A stretch of 64,000 nucleotides of DNA from Ischnura elegans (taxonomy: Eukaryota > Arthropoda > Insecta > Odonata > Coenagrionidae): NCBI RefSeq assembly GCF_921293095.1, contig NC_060251.1, positions 60,963,585-61,027,584 of the forward strand, given 5' to 3'. The position numbers were made by a program, and so were the translations under genes. The notes beneath the pieces were generated by a model that did not search any database, was not told where the DNA came from, and worked only from the letters and a program-made list of their open reading frames with translations. Of this stretch, positions 48,973 to 60,680 are shown piece after piece (position 1 is the stretch's first letter; each line of letters opens with the position of its first letter).

Positions 48973-51226
48973 ATTGTGGTCGTAAATGCCGTATTATGTT
49001 ATTCCTGCCCAATGTAAATACTTGGATCGAATATGATGCATGTAACCGAGTGAGTGCGAAAATGTTCGATCGAAATCAATCATAGCCACAATAAAATGTG
49101 AAGGAAGTAATAAATTCTTGGTCAAGGCTTAGAGCCTGTTCTAATTTCGTTTGTGAATCTATTCATAAACTCTTTTTTTGTTCATGCTAATATTGTAACA
49201 AGGCCATAAAATTATGATAACAGCACCATTTCATGAATGCTAAACTAATCGCTGGATGATGAATTAGCCCTCTAGAGCTCTTTCATGGTATCATTTTGAG
49301 GCATAATTAACTAATTTGTAACCAAGTATCATTAACGAACTTATTTTGTGAATAACTGTCGCAGCGAAGTGCTAACAGTAAATATGAGTAGTCTCGACTA
49401 GGAATCATGTTAACACAGTTGCACTCTGATATGAGGGAACGAAACAAAGAATTGGCATGGGTAACCCATGGGGATGGCTCAAAAGGAGTGCATGATACGT
49501 ACTATCGTTAGTTTTCCATCAGATTACTAAAAATTTACTTTAGCACTTAGGCGATTCACTCAGAAGTAAGGGGACAAAAATAATCGAGTTTATATGCAGT
49601 ATCTACAGTATTCCTGTGGTTCGTGCCTCAAATACTAGCCAAATCTGGCATATATATTGCTTGGGTTTCACGGATTTCAAGACATACACCATATGCGCAT
49701 TGGTATTTATAATTTCATGGACAATTAGAGACCAAAGTCACATAATGTGTATCTTAAGCGATTTTTTATGGAATATAAGGCTCCACATTATAGTGGAATT
49801 AAATTAAATGTCGTTGTCAATTGAACCGTTTGTTCTGTTAAACATGATACTCTCAGGTTCATCATAATTTTCTTGCTTTCCATATTTCATTACATATTTT
49901 AAGCAATGCAAAATCTGTTTATGAGAAATGTCTGTTTAGTCATGCAAAAAAATGACATTTTTATTTTTTGAAGAACTTCACCCTCTTGCATGGAAATGAA
50001 TCGGTGTCTTAAAATGTTCATGACCTCACTAATCTATTAGTATTATCTTCATCTAGCGCTCAATAATTGTATTATGTTGATGGACTTACATGGAAATGTA
50101 TTGTAGGATTATTGATAATTAAGACCAATGTATATACACTAGCTGACATGAATAACTTTTACATTACATATTGTGTGAACTTATGATGCAATACTTCCCT
50201 TACTGCTACTTCCTCTCCTTAGTCTGTCTCATGCAAATTTTAAATTTTGCAACTTAATGTTAATTTACCATTCATGAAAGATGTCAATATTCACCATTTT
50301 CAGGTTAAAGAAGTAATAATTTATTGCTGTTTAGTGCTTGTTTAGTGGATAAATATTGATTTCTGTTTATTTTAATCTACAGATGCTCTCCACTCTTGTC
50401 TAATGTTTAGCAGTGCTGATAAATGTGCCTTTCTTGAGTTAACTGGGGAGTGGCTATGATGGTCGTGCTGCCTGAAGAAGACTGAGAGAAATCAAGGAAA
50501 AGAATAGGATTGAAATATTTGTTGATAATGTTAAATGCTTATGTTTTTTTATTAGAATAAATCTACTTCATTATCAAATTGCAGAACTATGTCATACTTG
50601 ATTCTCCTATTATATCCTATGTAATCCATTATCTACCAATTGATTACATATTCCGTAGGAGCTCCATCAAAGGATAAAGTGGCAGTAGACTTTAATAATT
50701 ACAAATAATTTGGGCTAAAGCATTATAGTGGCTCATGATACCACCTATGTATCAATATTCTTATTAATGTTACTAAAACATGCCTTAGCCCTTTTCCTTG
50801 TTCGTTCAATCTTTCGTACGTTGTAATCTAGCAGTGTGGAGTGTAATGCTTTCAGATGCACATGTGCAGTGGAGCTGGTGAGAGCTGTACGATGACAGGG
50901 CTAAAGAGGATGTTGAAGGGTTAGACAACATGATAATCAGTACCATCAATGCTTTATTCTGTCGAATGCTTATCATTTATAAATTTTAAATTAACATTGG
51001 CGATTTCAAATCCTTGACCAAATTTAGTTGTATTAATGATTAAACATTTTCAATTTAAAGTGCTAATCTGATAACTTGAGTGAATGCAATGTGTAGGTCT
51101 GACATCATGCCCTAAGGCCACAGTGAAAGGCAGGAGCGGTAAAAAGGAGAGAATTTGTGCATCTATAGGTATTGCAAGGTTGTAAGGGAATACTTTTCAT
51201 AAGGGGGATAAATGGATGCAACCTCA

Positions 51227-51426
51227 CCCTAGTGAAAATCTCCATAGGATTTCTTTTTCCTTTAGTAATTTGACAATGGGAAATGATTGTTCCTATAGGA
51301 AAATTTTAGGTTCCTATGGGAAAATAAAATTTTCCTGTAGGAACATAAAAATTTCCTATAGAAACAAATGTTTCCCATTGTCAAATTACTATTGGAAAAA
51401 AAATCCTGTAGATATTTTCACTAGGG
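51227..51426. mobile_element. 200-bp hairpin MITE, CCCTAGTGAAAAT ends
   Basis: It starts CCCTAGTGAAAATCTCCATA and ends with ATTTTCACTAGGG. The inverted arms run about 60 bases, through TTTGACAATGGGAAA / TTTCCCATTGTCAAA. Inner CCTATAGGAAA-type motifs continue the symmetry. It directly precedes the right array and shares CCCTAGT with the fold-back element's own ends. Confidence 0.85.
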
Positions 51427-51749
51427 TATGCTGAGCATATTTTGGGAGAATGATGGGCATATGTTAAAAACATATGTTGGGCATAATTGGAAACCATGCT
51501 GAGCATATGTTAAAAACATATGTTGAGCATAAGTGGGTAATATGCTGAGCATATGTTAAAAACATATGTTGAGCATGTGTGGAAAACATTCTGAGCATAT
51601 GTTGAAAACTTGTGTTGAACATATGTTGAGCATATGCCTTGCCGGACATTTACATATGCTCAGCATGTGCTCAAATTGTGTTGAACACATCTTACATATG
51701 TGTTGAAAATGCCCTGAGCATACTCTGAACACAAATTGTGCTACTAGGG
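51427..51749. repeat. Right subterminal array, 46-bp period
   Basis: ATGCTGAGCATATGTTAAAA, then ACATATGTTGAGCAT and a variable spacer, repeats at 51496, 51542 and 51588, exactly 46 bp apart. The outer part (51640-51749) carries CATATGCTCAGCATGTGCTC and ends in the terminal inverted repeat. Confidence 0.85.
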
Positions 51750-52577
51750 AATGATCGCCCAATAATGCTCATTTTTGATCTGAAATAGTATTTGGCTTTG
51801 AGAGAAACAATTTTATCCTTGAATTTTAGCACTTTTTACGTAGAGAATACATTGTGAATAAATTAATTCCTCCAAATAATTTAAATGCTCTCAGGGAAAG
51901 TTCAGGTAACCCATTTCATGGCCACAAATTTACTCTCTCAGGGAAAGTATGTTCATAATTTCAAAGTACTAGAGCGTGTCTCACGAGTACATCAAACGGG
52001 ACTGAAGGTGGGGCCATGGAAGAATCTTCCATGGTGGGGCCCCAAACAGCATTTACCTTGTCATTACGCGCGGAGCGAATAGTGAGAACGCGTAGCTGTA
52101 GCTATACCATACATGGATTTCACAAGCTTCGCACTAATAATTGAAGCTTATTGATATACTTAAGGTTATTCTCTTTGCAGATTTCCCAGAGTAAATATCA
52201 ATAAAGCGCTAAAAACCCAACCACACCTCTCGGCGCCCAATTCAAACAACCAAATTACACTGCTGCCTGTTACATTCGACCACTTACTCTAGTACAGATA
52301 ACATTGTAAATATATAAAATGAGTTTGGAGTTTAATGTAGGGGAACAGTATTCTTGCCGGGGGTAAAGGGGCTATTGAATACCCCTCAGTGGAATGGGGA
52401 TGTCCTCCTATGGACAACTTGTTTAAATTAGCCCCTGTAACAGCATTTTAAGGACTATCTGCGACTAATATATGTACTATCTCTTCAACATCTAGAAAAT
52501 TTACAATTGAAAAATAAAATTACAACATGATTATTGTTAGCATTAACCTACCTATAATTGAGCTACCAATACTGAAG
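51750..52577. other. Unassigned; one perfect short palindrome
   Basis: A 21-bp palindrome with arms CCATGGAAGA / TCTTCCATGG around a single base lies at 52014-52034. No gene is recognised. Confidence 0.45.
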
Positions 52578-52581
52578 TTAA

Positions 52582-54965
52582 CCTGGATCCGCCCAAATTT
52601 TTTTTTTTGAGATAAATAATTCATATTCTAGGGAAATGGTAAGGGTCTCATTTTTACTACATTCTGAAAATATTACGTTGATCGGTTGTGTAGTTTCCGA
52701 GATACAGGCTGTGACATAAATGTCACATTGGGCGGATCTGTTGTCTTTTGGTGCAAGGTAATATTTCCCCAGAAAAAGCAAATATTTTTCGCATTTGAGC
52801 TGCACTGTTTATTTAAATGATAAAAAAACACTAGAAAAACATATTATTAATTACGTACACTATTTTCAAGCTTTTGTTTAAATTTAAAGTAAATTGTTTA
52901 AAAATTTAGCAATAATTTTCAGAGTTCCATTGCCCGCGATTCATAAATTTTTCGATGTAAATTGTGATTTTTTAAGATTGAGAAGTGTTTTAGATTTTTT
53001 CAATGCTATTTCACAAGTTTGGGGTGTATTTAAATTTATAAAGTTTATTTTATAAACTTGTCAAATACACATCAAGAAAAATTATTTTAAATTTATGTTA
53101 AGTTTTCGGCAGTAGTGTTATGAAATTACAGAACCTTGAATTGACACAATCAATGGATTTGTTGAAGGTACATTTAAATAATATTTTTACATGGCTAATA
53201 AGTAAAACAGTTGAAAATGCATTTCCCAATTTTGGAAAATACATAGAATAAATATACATGTTTGAAAAATATTCTCACAACATATAAGGGTGTAATACAG
53301 TATAAAATTGAATTAAATTTGAATCAATTTGTTTCATACAAACTAAAGATTGCTTTAGAGTTCAATGCCGGCGTATACGTACTATTTTGAGTGGTAAGTA
53401 GTAAAGTAATATTTTACCATATTACATGCATCGCAAGCAATGCATTTGACGGAAGCGCAATGTTCTCCAGCACGGCGATGCAATCTTTTGAGACTAATTG
53501 ATCATTAGCATCGTAACATATTTCAGTGTCTGCCTCTGTTGAAAATGAAGTAGTACGGCGGCTATACTTGCCTTTGCATCGATGTATGGTCAGTAATGTT
53601 TGCATTATTACACGCCTGATCTCTAATTGTGACATGCAATGACCAGATTTCGCTCGTGAACTGATTGTGAACAGCTACATCCAAAAGTCAAGGAAAATAT
53701 TCCACCATTACCATCAAAACTGATTGTCTTCCGCCGAATGAATTACATGCAAGGATGGATACCAAAATAATCCACAATCATACTCCTGCCAAAAGAGAGT
53801 TTTCTCAGTGGGAAAAATCCCTCTGAAACGTTCTTTCAATTTATTGATCTACGGCGAAGCTACCACAATTTGTCTATTATGTCGGGCATCGTATTGTCTG
53901 CACAGTGAAGGTATCTACTCATCACAAAGAACCTATTCCTACGCTAGGCTACGGTAACCATTGAGTTGTGAGCACCCCCAGAATCTTCCCAGGAGCATTG
54001 CTTGGATGGAAACCAGTTACAACCTCATAACAGTAAAATTCCAATGAAAATTTTTATCTCTTCTTTACTGATGCTAGAAGATGAAAAAACAATAGAAGTA
54101 GTATAATTATCTAATTCTGCCATGAGAAAAAAGAATGTCACCCGAAAAAACTATTTAAAAAATTTCTACACCTAATTTTTCCCTCTATTCAGGAAGATCT
54201 GTTTCGGGGAATAACCTATTTCTTACAAAATGGCCTTCTTGTCGCAAATGGCAGCTTCTCTTTTTACTCTTTTCTATTAGAGAAGTGATGTAAGCTTCGT
54301 TGACTTCGAATCCTTTTCCTTACATCTAACTGGTACCAAAATACTTCCGGACTTCTCTTGAAATTCATTAGTATTATCATTATCAAGCTGCAAAACAAGC
54401 TCCACTCTTGCCCGAAGTTGTCTTCCCGTTAAATTTTACACAAGTCCACCAGCCTGGTCATCTGCAATGTCCTCATCAGTGACAATTGTTGAAAAACGTT
54501 GAAAATGGAATAAATTCTAACTAGAGCATAAAATTCGAAACTTTGAAGATTTGCATAGGGATCCGCCCAATGTGACATTTATGTCACAGTAACATTTATC
54601 AGAGTATATTACACAAATGGAAAGCAATACCAAACATATTAATGTATTTTTAATAATTTTGTATCATTATGTTGATACATACCAAAAATTGTCGCTGTAG
54701 CGCATATAGTTAATGAAAAAATTAAATATTTACACAAAGCGAACGTCCATTTTTAGTGTCTAGGGAAGGCACCTAAGTACCAGGGGTACTCAAAGGATAG
54801 GTCTTCACTCTCACTTGACAATTCTTACCTTGAATTGAAGCACTTAGCTTCCTCTTTCTTATAAGGTATAAAACACAACAATACAACCATGCCCGAACGA
54901 TGCAAGAGCCATTACAGTGGAGCGATACAGGGTGTGACATTTATGTTACATTGGGCGGATCCAGG
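52582..54965. mobile_element. piggyBac-family element (decayed)
   Basis: The ends are CCTGGATCCGCCCA and TGGGCGGATCCAGG, exact inverted repeats. TTAA (52578-52581) flanks the left end and TTAT (54966-54969) the right, a once-mutated TTAA target duplication diagnostic of piggyBac. TGTGACATAAATGTCACA palindromes joined to a GGGCGGATC string recur just inside both ends (about 52708-52738, 54548-54578, 54933-54963) and are probably subterminal transposase-binding repeats. A broken transposase lies inside on the minus strand. An internal inverted repeat is at 53024-53070. Confidence 0.9.
53414..54480 (-). pseudogene. piggyBac transposase pseudogene (PGBD3-like)
   Basis: Minus-strand pieces in order are the acidic N-terminal tract TDEDIADDQAGG, then ISKEEIKIFIGILLL, a CSWEDSGGAHNSMVT stretch, RRNRFFVMSRYLHCADNTMP followed by DKLW, and KLKERFRGIFPTEKT. 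Near the 3' end are TTSFSTEADTE, then CYDANDQLVSKDCIAV and PSNALLAMHV. These follow the piggyBac order: the acidic start, the F-I-G-I helix, the R-F-x-x-x-x-R-Y-L-H-C-A-D-N block, and the N-D-x-x-V-V-T-x-x-S-N-A-like end. Several stops and frameshifts interrupt it, and the segment around the first catalytic aspartate is badly eroded. The C-terminal cysteine-rich domain is not found. Confidence 0.88.
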
Positions 54966-57029
54966 TTATGTAAGTCTACAAATTTAATGTTTGAATAATG
55001 TCGTAAATCGAAGCTCAGTTTCAAACAAATAACATAAGTAGATCTTTCAGCCGGGGCTTGAAGGAGGATTTACACAAGCTTAAGCCAAATCCATGGTTCC
55101 ATTCAGTGGTAGATACACATGGTAGGCACCCCTCCTCCCCCTGGTGGGGCCACCCTCATTGCCGAACAACAATTGTAACTTTTTATACTATAGAATGGCG
55201 TCGTCCTGTATATGTTTTCCATCAGTTTCAATTTTATTACTTTCTTAAGCTTTGCATGCGACTTGTTTTTTTACTACAATAAAAGTACCTATGAAGGTAG
55301 CTCAAGATATCTTTTGCAACCCTTCCCCTTGAGTTTTTTTTCTGTATCGCACAATGATTCCATATGCTTGCAGAACAACATTACCCTCACAAACTGAAAT
55401 GCAAGACATTGTACAACAATGACTATTTTCATACATGAGTGTTTCTAATTGCAGTTTATACCATTAGGAGACCAACTTAAGCTATGGGATTGGTAAAATT
55501 AATGGTTCCACAAGCAGTTAACTTGATGAAGGCAGAGAAGATAGGAAGGAGCTAGTGAATAGTGCAAGTAAATACTCAGCACTGAAAATTCAGGGCATAT
55601 ATTAAGACAACCTTTGGGGATGCTTCGAAAATAGGCATTAATTATTTCATGCAGGAAAATCAGATCAAACGCAAATAAACAGAACATTCAAGGTTAAGGT
55701 TTTATAGGAAAAGAAAAACTTCACAGTCTTCAGAAGAAAAGAGCACATACATTCTGAAATGAGCAAATGTTTGCCTAAGAGTATAACTCTTGCAAACATA
55801 AACATGAGCTTATGAAACTAGCATAAAGAGGACTGTGAAATACAAGAAAATTTTTTTACAGAATGTCAACAGAATACTGTACAGCAAAGTACATTTCTGG
55901 CCAAACAGCTTAATCCTAGCATTTCTCTATGTTATGGGCAGAAATATAGACCTAGATGAATACGGAGGAAGAAAACTAGGAGAAGATTTCAGTCCATTGA
56001 GGTATTGAACAGTAAAATAGCTAATGATAATTGATTACTACATTTTTTCCCCAAGTATTGTCTTGATAAAATACCATCTCAATGTCACTTTAATAACTGT
56101 AACATGTAAAAATCAGAAGACTAAATTCATACAATACAAAATTTTTGAAAGTACCAGGACGATAAAAAAACAATTATAGAAACAGAGTCAGACTGTGGTA
56201 ACAGAATCACATCCAAAAAACTAACACAGTAGTACTGCCATGATGATATAAAGTATTAAAATTTGATAAAAACAAAGGCTAATAAGAATATAGATCTTAA
56301 GGATTTCAAATGGGAGATGGGATAGGAACAAAAGGTAATTAGTAAAATGTAAGTCTTAACAGAGGAGACCAGCATGCCATGGCATTATACCTAAAATAAA
56401 TTTGCAGGGCAGCAAAAATTTCTCAAATCAACGGGTCCAACTCAGTGCCATCATCATAAAATTGATATCCTTTTAGGATGCAAAAATACTTTCTCTTCAT
56501 TTCTCTTTCATGCGATAACCTCAAAACATCTTTACCATACTATCAAAAAATAAGATAAATGTAATTACTCAAGTAATCTAAATTATGCAAATCGAAAAGT
56601 GTGTTCCCCTAAATAATTAAACAGAAATTTAGATGCAAATAGCAATGATTGTTCCGACGTGGAATAGAAAAACAGAACCATTCTTAGGAAGAAAATTAAT
56701 GAACATAGAACAAAAAATATAAATTCCAGTCTAAAACAAGCACATTCAGCATTTATTGAGGTCCTTGTTAACTATAAATCAATTAGAATTTTGAAGTTAT
56801 AAAATTGTATTTGTCAATCAATATGCAATTACCATTAATACTACTGTATAATCGCTACTGAGGTATGATGCAGTCCCAACCACATCACCCAACTAAATTA
56901 AAGATAAAACGTTGACGTTTCCACAGACTGACTCTTGCAGCTAACAAACACCACTGTGAAGGTATACAAAATCATTACAGAAAAAAATCATTGTGGTAAA
57001 CTATTAAAATTTAATTCCTTATTACAAAT
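54966..57029. other. Unassigned AT-rich DNA
   Basis: No recognised gene or repeat. Open frames at 55.06-55.4 kb are without domains. Confidence 0.4.
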
Positions 57030-58770
57030 CATCATCACTGGGCCAACAATCCTAAGATTAGTTTGACATAGCTCTTCCATCAATTCTCCTATCAGTTGAT
57101 CTTTTCACACCTATGTATTTCTTCTTTCACACCTTTCTTTACCTGTTCCATACACTTTGCTCAACGTCTTCCTTTTCCATTCTTGCCATCAGGGGCGCCG
57201 ACTCCATAGGGCTTGAGGGTGCCCGAGCCCCCTCAAAAATTCATTATGAGTGTGAGGAAAAAATGTGTCAGGCTTGTCGATTTTCCCCGGAGTGTCCAGA
57301 TATCGAGATTTGAGTTATCAGGGTTCTAATGTTGATCATATGACTTCCAAAATGATTTAAAAAAATTAAAACTCACTACTTATAACATTTCCCGGGGCAA
57401 GATCCCTGGTTTGGGCCCCCCAATATTTTTTGTAAGTCGGCATCCCTGCTTGCCATCCACTTGTCCCTCAACAATTGTCTTCATCAGGCCATCATGTCTC
57501 AAGATGCGGCCAGTAAGGTTGTTCCATCTTCTTGTCAAGGTTTACATGAGGCTTCTCTTCTCTCCTACTCTTCTTAGGACTTACTCATTAATAACTCGGT
57601 CAGTCCATTTGATCCCAATCAGTCTTCTACAGCACCACATTTCGGAGGCCTCTACCCTTGATTTATTCAAGTCTGTCATTGACCACGCCACTTCCATAGA
57701 GAAGCATACTTCATATATAAGTTCTGATTAACTTTTTCCTTAGTTCTATGTGTACTTTTCTCTCAGCAAGTAGATCTTTCTTTTGATGTAATGCTCTCAT
57801 TGCCTGGGCTATTCTGTGGATGATTTGCCTTGTTTCTTCAATCGCTAGTTGCCATGCTTCCCAAATACATATATACATAACAGAAATTATTCCCCATTTC
57901 AGTAATTTCCCTAATTTAATGTTAGTCATGACTACCTCCCTACCACTACATACTAATACCTTGGTTTCCTTAGTCCTTATTTTTACCTGATATTTACCCT
58001 ACCCATAGAAACCAGTCTTTTTCAAAGCCTTTTCTGTATCCACCATGACAGCAGCAAATCTAAGCATGCTTATTTTTTCTTCGTGGATATTCAACTCCTG
58101 AGGCCTTTCTTATGATTACATTAATGGCTTTCTCTAAGCAAACGTTGAAAATTGCAGACAAAGCACAGCCTCATCTCACTCCTTTCCTCATTATTGCCTC
58201 TTCACTGCTAGATCCTGATTTTATCACCACTACCTGGTTTTTGTGTTAACTGTGGACGATTCTCCAGTCATCATAAAGAACTCTTGATTTCTTTCAGTAT
58301 TCCCAGCAATGTATTCCAATCCACGTTGTCAAATGACTTCTATAAGTACACAAACTCAACTTTTTCCTTTCCTCTTTCTGAATCCCCATTGGTCCTCACC
58401 AAGCACTCTTCTGCTCTTCATTCTATTCTTCTATTGATAATCCTCATCAGTATCTTCGACACAAGTTGTCTGGCATGGTCCTAAAATCTTCAGTGGTCCA
58501 CTCTTTTCCTCTTGGTAATTGTGCCTTACGGAGTTTGATGCCTCACCTGCTGAATAATTTACTTCACTTATAACTTTGTACTGCTGGTTCATCATATTTT
58601 CTCTAGCATTTTCTATCAGCTATGCTGGAATATTTGGAATACTGTCGATTCCAGATGCTTTATTTATCTGCAGGTTCCTTACTGCTGCACCGAATTCCAA
58701 CCTTACAATTGGGGCTCCCATATCATCTTTATAGTAACAAACAACTGAGCTAAAAGTTCTTCTGGCCCAG
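57030..58770 (-). pseudogene. Non-LTR retrotransposon, copy A (reverse transcriptase part)
   Basis: Reading from 58770 down on the minus strand, LEFGAAVRNLQINKASGIDS is the N-terminal reverse-transcriptase block (K-A-x-G-I-D-x-I-P). EDQWGFRKRKGKS is next, then SMLRFAAVMVDTEKALKKTG, where the catalytic F-A-D-D is eroded to F-A-A-V. ERKVHIELRKKLIRTYI follows, then GRILRHDGLMKTIVEGQVDG near 57500 and a GATGATGATT tail near 57030. Stops and frameshifts are frequent. The endonuclease domain is absent, so this is a 5'-truncated dead copy. It is interrupted by a hAT MITE at 57190-57448. Confidence 0.92.
57190..57448. mobile_element. hAT-type MITE nested in LINE copy A
   Basis: It starts CAGGGGCGCCGACT and ends AGTCGGCATCCCTG. 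The octamer CTTGCCAT is present immediately on both sides (57182-57189 and 57449-57456), a perfect 8-bp target duplication. It is 259 bp with no coding capacity. The G/C-runs next to the ends are typical of this MITE type. Confidence 0.95.
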
Positions 58771-58989
58771 TTTATTGCCAACAAGACAGGCAGTTATAGC
58801 CTAAGCTAGTTCCAGATAAAACTATTAACCCCATCATTAAGTATATTACATAAGCGAAGGTAATAGGTCCCAGACTGTAAAAGCCCCAACTGACCTTTCT
58901 GAGCAGTCACATTTCTAGTTAAATAAACTTAATGAAGCTACCAGCAGAATATGATCCCCCTCCATCATTTTCAGAAATTGACACCAATG

Positions 58990-60680
58990 TTTAAGTCATC
59001 ATGAGCAATAGTCAACAATCCTAAGGTTGGTCTGATGCCACTGTCCATTCCATTAGCCTTTTCAATGCGACAAATTCCTTCTCTTTAACATGTTCTTTAT
59101 AGCCCATCCTATGTAACTCATTCCTGGCCGTCCCTTGCCTCCTATGTTTGCCTTCATTAAGCCATTATGCCTCATAATGTGGCCAACTAAGTTGCCCTAT
59201 CTTCAGCTTAAGGATTTTAGAAAACTTCTCTTTTCTCCCACTCTTCTTAGCACTTTGTCCTTACTTACATGGTCGATCCATTTAATCCTCATTCTTTGGT
59301 AACATTTGAAATGCTTCCAGTCTAGACTTCTCTGCTGCTGTCGAAGTCCAAGTCTCATTTCCATAGAGAAATATGCTCCATATGTAGTAACTGAAGAATT
59401 TCTTCTTTACTTCTATGCTATGCTAAGCTGTAAGAGGATTCTTCTTCTATAAGGAGCCCTCTTCGCCTATGCTATTCTTTTGTCTATTTCTTTCTTGCTT
59501 CGCCCTTTAGTGGTAATTCAGCTTCCCAGGTAAGTTAACTTTCACCTCTTCAAACTTATGCTTTCCTAGGATAATGTTCGTCTTACAATTAGGCTCCCCT
59601 CTTTTGTTGCATACTAATTTCTTAGTCTTCTTTGTGTTGAATTTCAGTTGATATCTGGCCGCTGTTCTTTCCATAATTGTCAGTCTTCTTCAAATCCTTC
59701 TTGTCTCAGCTATGAGTGCTATACCATCAGCTATTCAGCCATACTAATTTTTTCTCCATGGATACAGACTCCTAAAGCTTTCTCCTTGATTTCAATGATG
59801 GCGGTAAGTGCACACTTTTCTCACCCCTTTTTCTATTCTTGCTTCTGCAGTTGGGTCTTCATTTGATTACAGCTACTAGGTTTTTATTGAAACTATGAAC
59901 TATCCTATGATCATTGCAGAGCACTCCCAATTTCTTTCAGGATTCTTAGCATTGAATCCCATTCCATGATATCAAATGCCTTCTCTGAATTGACAAATGC
60001 TATGAAAGGCCTGGTTTGTACTCCATTTTCTCCTCTTCGAGCAGCCTAGGAGCCAAAATTGCTTCTATTTCACCCTTGCTTTTCCTAAAACCGAATTAGT
60101 CCCCATCAAGGAATTATTTTGCTCTTTGTGCTTTTCTCTGGTAAATGATTCTCGTCAGAATCTTTGATGCATGTGTTGTCAGGCTTATAGACCTAAAATC
60201 TTTGCACTCCTCTGTTCTCTTCTTTCTGGGTATGGCAATGGTGATACCGCATTTCTCTGAATATAGTACCCCCCCCCCCCCCCTAATTTTGAGGCTTCAG
60301 TTTCGGGAAAAGTTGAAAAATGTGTTTGAATATAGTCCCCCCCTATACTTTCACCATGGGCATTTTTGGAAAAAAAGGGGGACTATATTCAGACATATAT
60401 GGTATTCTTCATGTAGTCAATAGGTAAATCTCATGCTGGGAACATTGCAGATAGTTACAGTTAAGAACTTTTCTACTGCATTTTTTATTAGCTCTGCTGG
60501 AATATTATCTATTCATGGGGCCTTATTCTTTTAAAGGTCTCTTATTGCAGAATCAACTTACGATCTTAAGATCCGCACTCCCATGTCATCCTTATTTAAT
60601 TCACTTTCCTCTTCGATAATCTCTGAAACACTTAGTCAAGGAAAATCCTTGTGCCACTTTGTTAGCAGGCAACTAACCTT
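58990..60680 (-). pseudogene. Non-LTR retrotransposon, copy B (reverse transcriptase part)
   Basis: Reading from 60650 down on the minus strand, VDSAIRDL is followed by IDNIPAELIKNAVEKFL, then IAIPRKKRTEECKDFRSISL, THASKILTRIIYQRKAQRAK, a FGFRKSKGEIEAILA stretch and EKMEYKP. Further down are ADGIALIAE, corresponding to the F-A-D-D catalytic motif with the second D lost, RYQLKFNTKKTKKLVCNKR, and GRPGMSYIGWAIKN near 59110. The domain order matches copy A and the elements at 14.8 and 21.7 kb. Many stops are present and the 5' end is missing. It is interrupted at 60254-60395 by a MITE. Confidence 0.92.
60254..60395. mobile_element. Short MITE with GAATATAG ends and C-tracts
   Basis: TCTCTGAATATAGTACCCCC at the left and, reverse-complemented, TGTCTGAATATAGTCCCCCT at the right form the ends. 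A 15-C homopolymer lies at 60269-60283. GAATATAGTCCCCCCCTATA recurs in the middle. It breaks the reverse-transcriptase frame of LINE copy B between IPRKK and the upstream part. Confidence 0.75.

Larger units (their letters stand above)
48137..51749. mobile_element. Fold-back-like DNA transposon with palindromic repeat arrays at both ends
   Basis: The left end CCCTAGTAGCACAA (48139) and right end TTGTGCTACTAGGG (ends 51749) are exact inverted repeats. AATGAT lies at 48131-48136 and again at 51750-51755, a possible 6-bp target duplication if the left end includes AA at 48137-48138. Both ends continue into about 330-bp arrays of ATGTTGAGCATATG-type repeats, largely in opposite orientation. The interior (about 2.7 kb) has no transposase frame, so it is non-autonomous or decayed. 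Long terminal regions made of subrepeats are the layout of Foldback elements, but I cannot match it to a named family. Confidence 0.75.

Noticed and set aside
51427-51749. Regular repeats resembling a CRISPR array
   Set aside because: Units are self-complementary, not separated by unique spacers, and mirror the array at 48.1-48.5 kb. Transposon ends explain them, and the genome is eukaryotic.
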